Below, piece by piece: positions 9,378 to 20,534 of a stretch of 64,000 nucleotides of DNA. The stretch lies in assembly GCA_017517965.1 (NCBI GenBank), contig JAFWXR010000017.1:1-64000 (forward strand), read 5' to 3'. How positions within the stretch are numbered: position 1 is the first letter of the stretch; the number at the start of each line of letters is the position of its first letter. Position numbers and translations under genes: made by a program. The notes under the pieces are model-generated. The model did not search any database, had not been told where the DNA came from, and was given only the letters and a program-made list of their open reading frames with translations. The DNA is from Clostridia bacterium. GTDB taxonomy: Bacteria > Bacillota > Clostridia > Oscillospirales > Feifaniaceae.

Positions 9378-10583
9378 TTACTTGCTTGCTATAGCAGTGA
9401 TACCGGGAAGCTCTTTACCTTCAAGATATTCAAGTGAAGCGCCGCCGCCTGTTGAAATGTGAGTGATTCTGTCTGCAAAGCCGAGTGATTCAGCCGCTGC
9501 AGCAGAGTCGCCGCCGCCGATGATAGTAACAGCATCGGAATCAGCAAGTGCCTGAGCAACTGCGATAGTACCCTTTGCGAGAACGGGGTTTTCAAACACG
9601 CCCATAGGACCGTTCCAAACAACAGTCTTAGCTTCTTTTGCAGCTGAAGCAAAGATTTCCATCGTCTTGGGACCGATGTCAAGACCCATCTTGTCAGCAG
9701 GGATTTCTGATGTCTTGCAGAATTCAACTTCTACGGGAGCATCGATGGGATCAGGGAATGAACCTGTGATAGCCGTATCAACGGGGAGAAGGAGTTTAAC
9801 GCCCTTAGCTTCTGCCTTTGCAAGCATTTCCTTGCAGTAGCCGAGCTTTTCTTCGTCAACGAGTGACATACCTACGCTGCCGCCCTGAGCCTTAATAAAT
9901 GTATAAGCCATACCGCCACCGATGATAAGTGTGTCAACCTTCTCTAAAAGGTTTTCGATAACTGTAAGCTTGTCTGCAACCTTAGCACCGCCGAGAATAG
10001 CAACGAAAGGACGCTTGGGATCTTCAACAGCGTTACCGAGGTACATAATTTCTTTTTCCATAAGGTAACCTACAGCGGTTTCCTTAACGTACTCTGTAAC
10101 ACCAACAGTTGAGCAGTGTGCACGGTGTGATGAACCGAATGCATCCATTACGAATACGTCTGCAAGTGAAGCAAGTTCACTCTTGAAGGGTTCAAGATTC
10201 TTTGTTTCTTCTTTTCTGAAACGTGTGTTCTGGAGAAGAACGATATCGCCGTCCTTCATTTCAGCAACAGCCTTCTTTGCATTTTCGCCGACAACTTCAT
10301 CGTCGTTTGCAAATACAACATTCTTGCCGAGAAGCTCAGAAAGTCTTACAGCAACGGGAGCGAGAGAAAACTTCTCTTCCGGACCGTTCTTCGGCTTGCC
10401 GAGATGGCTGCAGAGGATGAGCTTTGCATTGTTGTCAAGAAGATGCTTGATAGTCTTAAGTGACTCTCTTATTCTCTTGTCGTTTGTAATCTTTCCGTCC
10501 TTGAGCGGAACATTAAAGTCACAACGGCAAAGAACTCTTTTACCTGAAACATTGATGTCTTCAACATTTTTCTTGTTTAACAT
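9378..10583 (-). CDS. pgk: Phosphoglycerate kinase
   Basis: 401 residues, two-lobed kinase making ATP and 3-phosphoglycerate from 1,3-bisphosphoglycerate. Landmarks: [13 protein letters not shown] at the start, [30 protein letters not shown], and the nucleotide loop [12 protein letters not shown]. First gene of the glycolytic operon. It has an AAAGGAG ribosome site and a promoter that runs into the end of trmL. gapA is not present here, although it often precedes pgk in Firmicutes. Confidence 0.98.
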   Translation of the reverse strand: MLNKKNVEDINVSGKRVLCRCDFNVPLKDGKITNDKRIRESLKTIKHLLDNNAKLILCSHLGKPKNGPEEKFSLAPVAVRLSELLGKNVVFANDDEVVGENAKKAVAEMKDGDIVLLQNTRFRKEETKNLEPFKSELASLADVFVMDAFGSSHRAHCSTVGVTEYVKETAVGYLMEKEIMYLGNAVEDPKRPFVAILGGAKVADKLTVIENLLEKVDTLIIGGGMAYTFIKAQGGSVGMSLVDEEKLGYCKEMLAKAEAKGVKLLLPVDTAITGSFPDPIDAPVEVEFCKTSEIPADKMGLDIGPKTMEIFASAAKEAKTVVWNGPMGVFENPVLAKGTIAVAQALADSDAVTIIGGGDSAAAAESLGFADRITHISTGGGASLEYLEGKELPGITAIASK

Positions 10584-10631
10584 TTTGCTTAAACTCCTTT
10601 ATAATAAAAATTTATTAATAATCCACCTTGT

Positions 10632-10660
10632 ATTTTATAATATTGTTAAAGGAATGTCAA
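10632..10660 (-). promoter_or_regulatory. Probable promoter of pgk-tpiA-gpmI
   Basis: On the minus strand TTGACA (10660-10655), 17 bases, then TAAAAT (10637-10632). A TATAAA is also possible with shorter spacing. The -35 overlaps the trmL stop region, so the operon starts independently of trmL. Confidence 0.65.
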
Positions 10661-11148
10661 TCATTATGCCAAAACTTTCCGTGATTTAACAAGCCTTCAT
10701 AATTCCACTGACGAAGCACCTCGTAAACGCATACGGCAGCGGTGTTTGAAAGGTTAAGTGAACGGGCGTCCGCAATCATCGGAAGGCGAACGGAATTTTC
10801 AATGTTTGCCGTTATTATATCTTCGGGGAGTCCTCTCGTTTCGGGACCGAAAAAGAGGTATACGTTACCCTCATATTTCATCTCAGAGTGTATTTTTCCC
10901 GCCTTCGTGGAGGTGTAGACAAACTGACCATCATTTTTTGAATAAAATTCTTCTATATTTTCGTAGACGTGCAAATCGAGCAGATGCCAGTAGTCGAGAC
11001 CTGCCCTTTTGAGATGCTTGTCATCTATTGAAAAGCCAAGCGGTTTTATAAGATGAAGTGACGTGCCCGTTGCAGCACAGGTACGTGAAATGTTGCCTGT
11101 ATTCTGCGGTATTTCAGGCTCGTACAAAACGATATTGAGTTTATTCAT
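10657..11148 (-). CDS. trmL: tRNA (cytidine(34)-2'-O)-methyltransferase
   Basis: 163 residues, single-domain SPOUT methyltransferase that 2'-O-methylates the wobble base of tRNA-Leu isoacceptors. Motifs: YEPEIPQNTGNISRTCAATG at the N terminus, YLFFGPETRGLPEDII, and the knot segment RSLNLSNTAAVCVYEVLRQW. The start at 11148 (MNKLNIVLYEP) fits the family; upstream in-frame codons would add a non-conserved stretch. The gene stands alone, divergent from secA. Confidence 0.92.
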   Translation of the reverse strand: MNKLNIVLYEPEIPQNTGNISRTCAATGTSLHLIKPLGFSIDDKHLKRAGLDYWHLLDLHVYENIEEFYSKNDGQFVYTSTKAGKIHSEMKYEGNVYLFFGPETRGLPEDIITANIENSVRLPMIADARSLNLSNTAAVCVYEVLRQWNYEGLLNHGKFWHND

Positions 11149-11289
11149 AATAATCACCCGCTTAAGTCTACCATAAAAGTTACATATAAACAAATGAATA
11201 ATTCATAAACTTATATAAAATTGTTTGTAATTGAGGGATAATTGTTATATTATATATATTGGTTAATTTCGCATAAAAGGAGAAATTTA

Positions 11290-13971
11290 ATGGGACTTTT
11301 CAGTAAAGTGTTCGGCACGTACAGCAGCCGTGAAGTCAAAAAGGTTGAAATTATTGCGGACAAGGTTATCGCACTTGAAGAAAAATATTCTTTGATGGGT
11401 GACGATGAACTCCGAAGTCAGACCTCTGTACTTAAAGAAAGGCTTGCACAGGGCGAAACACTTGACGACATATTGCCCGAGGCTTTTGCAACCGTTCGTG
11501 AAGCGGCGTGGAGGGTGCTCGGAATGAAGCACTACCGTGTGCAGATAATCGGCGGTATAGTATTACATCAGGGAAGAATTGCCGAAATGAAAACGGGTGA
11601 AGGTAAGACACTTGTGGCAACGCTTCCTGCATACCTCAATGCGCTTTCGGGAAAGGGCGTTCACATCGTCACGGTCAACGACTATCTTGCAAAGCGTGAC
11701 AGCGAGTGGATGGGCAAGGTATATAAATACCTCGGTCTTACCGTGGGCCTCGTAATTCACGGTGTTGAGGATAAAAAGGCGGCGTATGATGCCGACATTA
11801 CGTTTGGTACGAATAATGAGTACGGTTTTGACTATCTTCGTGACAATATGGTTGTCCGTAAGGAGCAGATGGTACAGCGCGGTCACAATTTCGCCATTGT
11901 CGACGAGGTTGACTCAATACTCATCGACGAGGCGAGAACGCCGCTTATCATATCGGGTAAGGGTGACGATTCTTCCGATATGTACAAAAAGGCAGATCAG
12001 TTTGCAAAGACCTGCCGTGTACTCTACGTTACGGAAGAAAACAAAAAGGAATTTATTGAAGACGACAGATACGACTATTTTGTTGACGAAAAGGCAAAAA
12101 GTGCGAGCCTCACGCCAAAGGGCGTTGAAAAGGCAGAACGCTTTTTCGGTGTTGAAAACTACTCCGACCAGGAGAATGCTGAACTCAACCACTACGTAAA
12201 TCAGGCACTCAAGGCAAACGGCGTTATGAAGCGTGACGTTGACTACGTTGTGCGTGACGGTGAAATAATCATCGTTGATGAATTTACGGGCCGTCTTATG
12301 ATAGGCAGACGTTACAATCAGGGGCTTCATCAGGCGATAGAGGCGAAGGAAAACGTTATGGTGCAGAGTGAGAGTAAGACGCTTGCAACCATCACCTTCC
12401 AGAACTTCTTCCGTCTGTACGATAAACTTTCGGGTATGACGGGTACTGCACTTACCGAAGAAGAAGAATTCCGTGCAATATATTCTCTTGACGTCGTTGA
12501 GATACCGACCAATAAACCTATGGTAAGAAAAGACCATAATGACGAGGTTTATACCACACTCAAAGCGAAATACGATGCTGTGGTAAGACAGGTTGAAGAG
12601 TGTTATGCCAAAGGTCAGCCGGTGCTTGTCGGTACGGTTTCCATTGAAAAGTCGGAGCTTTTGTCAAAAATGCTTAAGGCAAAGGGTATAAAGCACAACG
12701 TCCTCAATGCCAAGCACCACGAAAGAGAAGCTGAGATAGTTGCTCAGGCAGGTAAAAAAGGCTCGGTAACCATTGCCACAAATATGGCAGGACGTGGTAC
12801 GGACATTATTCTCGGCGGTAATGCTGAGTTTATGGCGCTTGAAAAACTGCGTAAAGAGGGCTTCGAGGAATATCTGATAAAAGAGGCGAATGCACACGGT
12901 GAAACCGATGATGCAGACGTTATTGCCATCAGAGAGGCGTTTGAACGCTATCATTCTGAGTTTAAGGCGGAAATAGAAGAGCAGGCAAAGCAGGTGAGAG
13001 AAGCGGGCGGTCTTTACATCATCGGTACGGAAAGACACGAAAGCCGCCGTATAGACAATCAGCTTCGTGGCCGTGCAGGCAGACAGGGTGACCCGGGTGA
13101 ATCCAAGTTCTTTATCTCGCTTGAGGATGACCTTATGCGTCTTTTCGGCGGTGACAGAATTCAGGGAATCGTCGGCAGACTCAATATGGATGAAGATATT
13201 CCGATTGCGGCAAATCTGCTTTCAAATACGATAGAAAATTCGCAGAAGCGTGTCGAGGGCAAGAACTTTGACATAAGAAAGAACGTTATTCAGTACGACG
13301 ACGTTATGAATATTCAGCGTGATATGATTTACAAAGAGCGCAGAAAGGTGCTTGAGGGTGAAAATATCCGTGATCATATTATGGCTATGGTAAAACACGT
13401 TGTTTCGGGCAAGGTTGATATGTGTGCTGACGGTGATTTTGAAACGGCGGTAAATTATTGCAAGGGCATTTTCCTTGATAAAGACTACGTTTTATCTGCT
13501 GAAACGGCAGAGGGTGTTAAAGAGGAACTCTGTGATGCGGCTATTGCATATTACGGCAGAAAAGAGCAGGATATAGGCTCTGAAATGATGCGTGAACTTG
13601 AAAGAGTAGTTCTTTTAAGGGCAGTTGACAAGAACTGGATGGATCATATAGATGCTATGGATGACCTTCGCGGAAGTATCGGTCTTCAGGCGTATGCACA
13701 GCACGATCCCGTTGTTGAATACAGAAATATCGGATACGATATGTTCGAGGGTATGAATGAAGATATCCGTGAAGATACCGTCCGTATGGTATTCACGATG
13801 CGTATCCGCAAGGGTGAAGAAATAAAGAGAAAAGAAGTTGCAACACCCATGAGCGAGGGACGCTCAGGTGAAAAGCAGGCGACCGTGAGAAATGAAAGCA
13901 AAAAAGTGGGCAGAAACGATCCCTGTCCCTGCGGAAGCGGTCTCAAATACAAAAAGTGTTGCGGTAAATAA
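11290..13971 (+). CDS. secA: Preprotein translocase ATPase SecA
   Basis: 893 residues. It drives post-translational export through SecYEG. DEAD motor motifs: [11 protein letters not shown] (Walker A), [20 protein letters not shown] (Walker B and following), [13 protein letters not shown], and [10 protein letters not shown] with [10 protein letters not shown] in the second motor half. The C terminus keeps the zinc-binding SEC-C motif [19 protein letters not shown] 11290 (MGLFSKVFG) is chosen because AAAAGGAG lies just before it. The following membrane gene starts 3 bases after its stop. Confidence 0.98.
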   Translation: MGLFSKVFGTYSSREVKKVEIIADKVIALEEKYSLMGDDELRSQTSVLKERLAQGETLDDILPEAFATVREAAWRVLGMKHYRVQIIGGIVLHQGRIAEMKTGEGKTLVATLPAYLNALSGKGVHIVTVNDYLAKRDSEWMGKVYKYLGLTVGLVIHGVEDKKAAYDADITFGTNNEYGFDYLRDNMVVRKEQMVQRGHNFAIVDEVDSILIDEARTPLIISGKGDDSSDMYKKADQFAKTCRVLYVTEENKKEFIEDDRYDYFVDEKAKSASLTPKGVEKAERFFGVENYSDQENAELNHYVNQALKANGVMKRDVDYVVRDGEIIIVDEFTGRLMIGRRYNQGLHQAIEAKENVMVQSESKTLATITFQNFFRLYDKLSGMTGTALTEEEEFRAIYSLDVVEIPTNKPMVRKDHNDEVYTTLKAKYDAVVRQVEECYAKGQPVLVGTVSIEKSELLSKMLKAKGIKHNVLNAKHHEREAEIVAQAGKKGSVTIATNMAGRGTDIILGGNAEFMALEKLRKEGFEEYLIKEANAHGETDDADVIAIREAFERYHSEFKAEIEEQAKQVREAGGLYIIGTERHESRRIDNQLRGRAGRQGDPGESKFFISLEDDLMRLFGGDRIQGIVGRLNMDEDIPIAANLLSNTIENSQKRVEGKNFDIRKNVIQYDDVMNIQRDMIYKERRKVLEGENIRDHIMAMVKHVVSGKVDMCADGDFETAVNYCKGIFLDKDYVLSAETAEGVKEELCDAAIAYYGRKEQDIGSEMMRELERVVLLRAVDKNWMDHIDAMDDLRGSIGLQAYAQHDPVVEYRNIGYDMFEGMNEDIREDTVRMVFTMRIRKGEEIKRKEVATPMSEGRSGEKQATVRNESKKVGRNDPCPCGSGLKYKKCCGK

Positions 13972-13974
13972 TTT

Positions 13975-15135
13975 ATGAAATTTTTAAGTTTCTTTAAGGG
14001 CGACAAAAGCAGAATGACGGTCTATATATTAACCATCATTCTGTCGGTTGCATTTCTCGTTGTGGGAAATGCGGTAGCCCGTAATGATTTTGACGTTTTC
14101 GGTAAGGACGTTGAGCCGGCACTTGATGCCGTAGTGCTTGAAAAGCACAGGGCGGAATATGATGATGAGATAAAGTCCACCCGTGTGACCTTTCTTGCAG
14201 AGATAACTTCGGGCGAAAACAAGGGTAAAAACGTCACGTGTGAGCAGATTATAGACGACGTTTATATCTATTCGGCAAAGGAAGTTGAAATAGGGGATAA
14301 GGTGCTCATATACAGCAACGCCGAAGGCTCTGAAACGGAGTATTCCTTCTCGGAATACAGAAGAACGGACAGTCTTTTCGTTCTTCTTATTGCATTTCTT
14401 GTGTGTCTTTTACTGTTTGGCGGTAAAAAGGGTTTTAACACGGTTATTTCACTCGGATTTACCGTTTTGTCGGTGTTCGTTGTGTTTCTTCCGGCGTGTC
14501 TGTCGGGACAGAATATATATGTGTGGACGGTGATAACCTGCACCTTTATAATCGTGATGACGCTTCTTGTTGTATACGGCATAAAAAAGCAGAGTATTGC
14601 GGCGGCAATAAGCTGTTTTTCGGGTATGCTTGTGTGCGGCGGACTTACGCTTGTAATGAGTAATATAATGAAGCTTACGGGTATGATTGATGACAGCAGT
14701 TATCATCTCACACTGCTTCCCACAAGCTCACCGATAAATCTCAATGCCATCACGTTTGCAGCGATAACAATCGGTGCAATCGGTGCGGTAATGGATGTGT
14801 CTATTTCCATATCGTCATCTCTGCAGGAGGTTAATTCAAAGGCACCAAACCTTTCAAGAGTACAGCTTATGGGCTCGGGTATGACGATAGGCAGGGATAT
14901 GATGGGCACTATGGCAAACACGCTCGTCCTTGCATACATAGGAAGTTCGCTTGCCATGACGCTTGTGCTTATGGTAAATCAGCCGACACTCATTGAACTT
15001 CTCAATATGGAGCTTATAATAACGGAGCTTCTGCAGATTTTAGTCGGCAGTTTCGGTATACTTATGACGATCCCGCTGACCTCCCTCATCTGCTCGATAA
15101 TGTATAAAAAGACAATGAAAAAAACGGATGCATAA
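13975..15135 (+). CDS. YibE/F family membrane protein
   Basis: 386 residues. An N-terminal membrane helix (about 12-34) is followed by an extracytoplasmic beta-rich region (about 40-125) and about seven further helices. The segment MDVSISISSSLQEV followed by GMTIGRDMMGTMANTLVLAYIGSS is characteristic of YibE/F proteins, whose function is not established. It is tightly coupled to secA (3-base gap, weak ribosome site of its own), which may mean co-expression or only chance adjacency. The stop codon lies in the loop of the terminator. Confidence 0.85.
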   Translation: MKFLSFFKGDKSRMTVYILTIILSVAFLVVGNAVARNDFDVFGKDVEPALDAVVLEKHRAEYDDEIKSTRVTFLAEITSGENKGKNVTCEQIIDDVYIYSAKEVEIGDKVLIYSNAEGSETEYSFSEYRRTDSLFVLLIAFLVCLLLFGGKKGFNTVISLGFTVLSVFVVFLPACLSGQNIYVWTVITCTFIIVMTLLVVYGIKKQSIAAAISCFSGMLVCGGLTLVMSNIMKLTGMIDDSSYHLTLLPTSSPINLNAITFAAITIGAIGAVMDVSISISSSLQEVNSKAPNLSRVQLMGSGMTIGRDMMGTMANTLVLAYIGSSLAMTLVLMVNQPTLIELLNMELIITELLQILVGSFGILMTIPLTSLICSIMYKKTMKKTDA

Positions 15136-15147
15136 GCATCCGTTTTT
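15120..15147. terminator. Bidirectional terminator after the YibE/F gene
   Basis: 12-pair stem (15120-15131 with 15136-15147), loop ATAA containing part of the stop, T-tract on each strand. Serves the convergent YibE/F and EamA genes. Confidence 0.85.
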
Positions 15148-15148
15148 C

Positions 15149-16051
15149 TTATACTGTTATTTTTTTCTTTTCGGGGAGTTGTGAAACGATTATTGCGGCA
15201 AACATAAGTATGCAGCCGACATATTCGTAACCGGTCATAACTTCGTTTAATATAAGTGCACCGCTGAGTACGGCGAATACCGACTCTAAACTCATAAGCA
15301 GGGAAGCAAGCGTTGGCTGCACGTGTTTTTGTGCAAGAATTTGCAGTGTATATGCAACACCGCAGGACATAACGCCCGCATAGAAAATCGGAAACCACAC
15401 GTCAAGCATATACGCCACGTTTGGCTGTTCAAATATAAACATGGGTACTGCGGCTAAAACACCCGACGTTAAAAACTGTATGCAGGAGAGTTTTACACCG
15501 TCAACGAGTGCACCCCATTTATCTATTACAATGATGTGTATAGTGTAAACTACGGCACACAGTAACACGTAAGCATCCTCGGGGGCAAGTGAAAAACCGC
15601 TTTTACCGCCCATACACAAAAGATATAAACCCGTTACTGCACCGACAACGCAAAGCCACATTCTCGCAGAAATTTTTCTGCCCGTAAATATACCGCATAC
15701 GGGAACGAGAATTATGTACATGGCGGTTATAAAACCTGCTTTGCCCGAATCCATACCATCAAAACTGAGTCCTATCTGCTGAAGGCAGGAGGCAGTACAA
15801 AGTATGACACCGCAGGCAATACCCGTTAAAATAAGCCTTTTGTTATTTTTTGGGGCTGTCTGCATTTTCTTTTCCTTGCGGTTATTTATTAAAATTATCG
15901 GAAGCAGTGCGATTGCACCGAGAAAAGAGCGGACAGACTGAAGCGTAAACGGACCGATTAAATCAAGCGCACTTTTTTGCGCAACGAATGCCGAGCCCCA
16001 TATTGCCGCCGTCAGAATGAGCATCAAAGTGCCCTTTAACGTAGTTTTCAT
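15149..16051 (-). CDS. EamA/DMT-family transporter under the Leu T-box
   Basis: 300 residues with ten predicted helices in two EamA repeats (first begins LMLILTAAIWGSAFVAQKSA). Family members move amino acids and other small metabolites, often outward. Its ATG overlaps the leuA stop as ATGA, so it is expressed only with leuA and therefore under the CUC T-box. That context points to leucine, a branched-chain keto acid or an isopropylmalate intermediate as substrate, which is inference. The direction of transport cannot be read from sequence. Confidence 0.88.
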   Translation of the reverse strand: MKTTLKGTLMLILTAAIWGSAFVAQKSALDLIGPFTLQSVRSFLGAIALLPIILINNRKEKKMQTAPKNNKRLILTGIACGVILCTASCLQQIGLSFDGMDSGKAGFITAMYIILVPVCGIFTGRKISARMWLCVVGAVTGLYLLCMGGKSGFSLAPEDAYVLLCAVVYTIHIIVIDKWGALVDGVKLSCIQFLTSGVLAAVPMFIFEQPNVAYMLDVWFPIFYAGVMSCGVAYTLQILAQKHVQPTLASLLMSLESVFAVLSGALILNEVMTGYEYVGCILMFAAIIVSQLPEKKKITV

Positions 16052-17718
16052 TTATTTTCCTCTTTGAGTTTGCGGTTGATTGCACTGAAGAGTGCATAAA
16101 TTGACGAGGTGAGAATATCGTCGTGAACGCCTGCACCCCATACGAGCTTACCGTCGGGGAAGGTGAGTGAGATATAAGAAATAGCCTGTGAGGATGAGCC
16201 CGTTGTAAGAGCATCCTGTGAATACGTAAGGTCGGTGTACTCGATACCGAGTTCCTTCTTTATAGCGTTTGAAACGGCATCGAGACGGCCGTTACCCGTT
16301 GCCTTGATATCCTTTGTCACACCGTCTTTTTCTATCGTAACGGTTGCAATCATTTCAAGACCGCGTACAAAATTGAAGTCAACAAGTTTTACGGGGTCAT
16401 TGACGTTAATGTACTGTGCGGTGAATATATCACGCACCTCGCCAGGTGAAAGCTCTGCATGCTTATGGTCGGAAACGTCTTTAACTGTATAGCCGACGTC
16501 CTCACGCATCTTTTTGGGAAGGTTGTAGCCGAATACACTTTCAAGAAGATAGCCGATACCGCCCTTGCCCGACTGTGAGTTGATACGAATAACGTCCGTT
16601 TCGTATTCTCTGCCAACGTCCTTCGGGTCGATGGGAAGATAGGGCACTTCCCAGTGGTCGCAGTCCTTTTCGTTACGCCACTGCATACCCTTTGCAATAG
16701 CATCCTGATGTGAACCTGAGAATGCGGCAAATACAAGCTTACCTGCATAGGGTGTACGCTCATATACACTCATTCTTGTAACGCTTTCGTAAAGCTCGCA
16801 TATAGCAGGCATATCCGAGAAGTCGAGGCAGGGGTCAACACCCTGTGAGAACATATTCATTGCAACCGTGATAATGTCGGCATTACCCGTTCTTTCGCCG
16901 TTTCCGAAAAGCGTACCCTCGATTCTGTCGGCACCTGCAAGCAGACCGAGTTCACAGTCTGCAACTGCCGTACCTCTGTCATTGTGGGGGTGGAGTGATA
17001 CGACAACGTTTTCTCTGTATTTGAGGTTGTCACACATATACTCAACCTGATTTGCATAGACGTGAGGCATTGACGTTTCAACCGTAACGGGAAGATTTAT
17101 AATTGCCTTTCTGTCAGCCGTCGGCTGCCATACGTCAAGGACGGCGTTGCATATTTCAAGTGCATATTCAGGCTCCGTACCCGTGAAGGATTCGGGTGAG
17201 TATTCATAACGGTATGAAACGCCCTCTTCCTTTGCGATTTTATCGAAAAGTTTTGCGCCTTCAACGGCAATAGCGATTATTTCTTCCTTTGATTTTCTGA
17301 AAACCTGCTCTCTCTGCGCAACAGACGTTGAGTTGTAAAGGTGTACGATAGCATTTTTGCAGCCCTTTAATGCATCAAACGTCTTTCTTATAATATGCTC
17401 TCTCGCCTGGGTGAGCACCTGAACGGTAACGTCATCGGGGATGAGATTTTCTTCAATAAGAGTACGCAGAAAGTTATATTCCGTCTCCGAAGCGGCAGGG
17501 AAGCCGACTTCAATTTCCTTAAAACCTATTTTTACGAGAAGTTTGAAAAACTCAAGTTTTTCTTCAAGACTCATAGGTATCATAAGAGCCTGATTACCGT
17601 CACGAAGGTCAACTGAGCACCATATGGGTGCACGGTCAATATAAGATTTTTTCGTCCACTTCATTTCCTTTACGGGCGGTTCAAAAAATAACTTTTTGTA
17701 ATTGTTAAAGTTTTTCAT
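16048..17718 (-). CDS. leuA: 2-isopropylmalate synthase, long (LeuA2) type
   Basis: 556 residues, first committed step of leucine synthesis from 2-oxoisovalerate and acetyl-CoA. It resembles the actinobacterial-type enzyme rather than the shorter E. coli form: starts with a FFEPPVKEMKWTKKSYIDRAP segment, then PIWCSVDLRDGNQAL (metal Asp), SLHPHNDRGTAVAD, GTLFGNGERTGN, and a C-terminal LeuA regulatory domain from about residue 425. That domain binds leucine for feedback inhibition in the family. The start has a GAGAGG ribosome site immediately after the T-box terminator. leuBCD are not in the window. Confidence 0.95.
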   Translation of the reverse strand: MKNFNNYKKLFFEPPVKEMKWTKKSYIDRAPIWCSVDLRDGNQALMIPMSLEEKLEFFKLLVKIGFKEIEVGFPAASETEYNFLRTLIEENLIPDDVTVQVLTQAREHIIRKTFDALKGCKNAIVHLYNSTSVAQREQVFRKSKEEIIAIAVEGAKLFDKIAKEEGVSYRYEYSPESFTGTEPEYALEICNAVLDVWQPTADRKAIINLPVTVETSMPHVYANQVEYMCDNLKYRENVVVSLHPHNDRGTAVADCELGLLAGADRIEGTLFGNGERTGNADIITVAMNMFSQGVDPCLDFSDMPAICELYESVTRMSVYERTPYAGKLVFAAFSGSHQDAIAKGMQWRNEKDCDHWEVPYLPIDPKDVGREYETDVIRINSQSGKGGIGYLLESVFGYNLPKKMREDVGYTVKDVSDHKHAELSPGEVRDIFTAQYINVNDPVKLVDFNFVRGLEMIATVTIEKDGVTKDIKATGNGRLDAVSNAIKKELGIEYTDLTYSQDALTTGSSSQAISYISLTFPDGKLVWGAGVHDDILTSSIYALFSAINRKLKEENK

Positions 17719-17743
17719 ATACGTTTCCTCTCAATCATAAATA

Positions 17744-18012
17744 AAAATGCTCTCGCCTCATTTTAAGAGACGAAAGCAATAAATCTTCCGCGGTACCACT
17801 CCACTTGGCTGAAAACAGCCCACTCACGTATCGGCTTTTGGCGAATACGTTATCCGATAACGGCGGAAACCGTCCTTCCTAATAGGAAAAATCCGTTCAG
17901 TCAGCCACTCGGGGGTGAGTTTGCTATTGCACACAGTATTGCCTTGCACCAAACGGCAACTCTCTGAAAAGTGAAACAATCGCTTTGTCCCTGTCACAGT
18001 GTTTTTATATAA
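17744..18012 (-). ncRNA. T-box leader of leuA, CUC (Leu) specifier
   Basis: Read on the minus strand. Stem I contains AGAGAG-type and GTTGGTGCAA motifs. The specifier CTC (17919-17917) is followed by ACC. The T-box sequence TGGAGTGGTACCGCGG lies at 17803-17788; its UGGU bulge would pair with a tRNA ending in ACCA, which fits the A discriminator of tRNA-Leu. A terminator stem (17777-17767 with 17759-17749, 11 pairs, then a T-tract) ends the leader and competes with the antiterminator. Uncharged tRNA-Leu(GAG) should permit transcription of leuA and the EamA gene. Specifier and T-box are seen directly; the tRNA assignment follows from T-box rules. Confidence 0.95.
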
Positions 18013-18019
18013 TAAAGGT

Positions 18020-18048
18020 ATTATAACAATACATTTATTTGTTGTCAA
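18020..18048 (-). promoter_or_regulatory. Consensus promoter of the leuA T-box operon
   Basis: On the minus strand a perfect TTGACA (18048-18043), 17-base spacer and TATAAT (18025-18020). Transcription would start a few bases before the T-box leader. Confidence 0.9.
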
Positions 18049-18126
18049 GAAAAAAGAAATATGCATGTATTTTCTGTAAATGTTTGTTTATTTCTAAATA
18101 AAAACTATTGGAAAGTTCTATAAAGG

Positions 18127-18161
18127 CAAAAGGCTCCAACTGATATGATGGAGCCTTTTGC
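18127..18161 (-). terminator. Hairpin terminator after the small unknown gene
   Basis: 13-pair stem (18127-18139 with 18149-18161). On the minus strand it follows the 73-codon gene and separates it from the leuA promoter. The T-tract is short, so strength is uncertain. Confidence 0.6.
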
Positions 18162-18227
18162 GAACTTGATAAATTGGGATTTATCAACACACTATAAAAT
18201 AAATCAAAGTAAATGATATATTCACCA

Positions 18228-18449
18228 TTAATCGTCTTTGGAAATATACCACCCATGCTCACGCTTAGGCAACTTTCCAGCAGATTTCCTAGATACAGCA
18301 TTTACATAGTCAACACTTTTATTCGAAAGTCTTGTATGCTTCTTTGAATTATAGTCAAGTTTATCAAGCTTCTTACTGATTTTTTCTGACTTTTTTCTTA
18401 AAGTTTTTTCACTTGATAAATTGAAAAAAATTTTCCTTAAAATCCCCAT
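18228..18449 (-). CDS. Small basic protein of unknown function
   Basis: 73 residues, lysine- and serine-rich, beginning MGILRKIFFNLSSE and ending KREHGWYISKDD. No domain is recognised. A possible AGAGGG ribosome site sits about ten bases before the ATG and a hairpin follows the stop, which supports a real gene. It lies between gdhA and the leuA promoter on the same strand and might be read through from gdhA. Small AT-rich genes of this kind may be of mobile origin, but nothing around it proves that. Confidence 0.5.
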   Translation of the reverse strand: MGILRKIFFNLSSEKTLRKKSEKISKKLDKLDYNSKKHTRLSNKSVDYVNAVSRKSAGKLPKREHGWYISKDD

Positions 18450-18563
18450 CTTATTTATTACCCTCTGCTATTCTTATAGTCTGATAATTTTTATAAATCT
18501 TTCTTTGAACTGATTTTGGTTAATTGGGACATAAAATCTGTAGATTTCTTCTTTTCTCCTACG

Positions 18564-19946
<1,383 letters not shown>

Positions 19947-20077
19947 TTATATCCCAAAATGAAGTAATTTAAACAGAAAAAGTTAATAAAATAAAATCTT
20001 AAAGCCAATTCTTTTGATTTTTCGGCGTTTCTGCCTTGAAGTATTAAATTTTAACCACAAAAACCTAATAAAATTAA

Positions 20078-20105
20078 AAACCGACCACTTTTAAGGGGTC
20101 GGTTT
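20078..20105 (-). terminator. Terminator of the iscS-iscU operon
   Basis: Stem AAACCGACC (20105-20097 read on the minus strand) with its complement at 20086-20078, then a T-rich run. It lies directly after the iscU stop. Confidence 0.7.
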
Positions 20106-20111
20106 AAAACT

Positions 20112-20534
20112 TTAGTGACAGTGCTCGCAGGAAACTTCGCGGAAAAGTTCCTTATCATACTCAATGCCGTTCTTGTCGTAGTAGTCTTTAATAGCAGACT
20201 TTATTGCTTCTTCAGCAAGGACAGAACAGTGGAGTTTGTGTGCCGGAAGTCCGTCAAGCGCCTCTGCAACTGCTTTGTTGGTGAGTTCAAGCGCCTGTGA
20301 AAGCGGTTTGCCCATTATGAGCTCGGTTGCCATTGAACTTGATGCAATTGCACTTCCGCAACCGAAGGTGTTGAACTTTACGTCAGTTATAATATCGTTC
20401 TCAATTTTGAGATATATCTTCATTATGTCGCCGCATTTTGCGTTGCCGACTTCGCCGACACCGTCAGCATCCTCGATTATTCCGACGTTGCGGGGATTTT
20501 TAAAATGGTCCATTACTTTTTCACTATATAACAT
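20112..20534 (-). CDS. iscU: Fe-S cluster scaffold, NifU/IscU family
   Basis: 140 residues, one NifU N-terminal domain. It receives sulfur from IscS and assembles [2Fe-2S] clusters. The three ligand cysteines are in GNAKCGD, FGCGSAIASS and LHCSVLAEE, and the usual Asp follows the first. The C-terminal tail CEHCH adds two cysteines and a histidine not typical of E. coli IscU. The start MLYSEKVMDHFKNP at 20534 fits the family. It overlaps iscS by 11 bases. No hscBA or fdx follows, so this is a minimal clostridial isc unit. Confidence 0.92.
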   Translation of the reverse strand: MLYSEKVMDHFKNPRNVGIIEDADGVGEVGNAKCGDIMKIYLKIENDIITDVKFNTFGCGSAIASSSMATELIMGKPLSQALELTNKAVAEALDGLPAHKLHCSVLAEEAIKSAIKDYYDKNGIEYDKELFREVSCEHCH

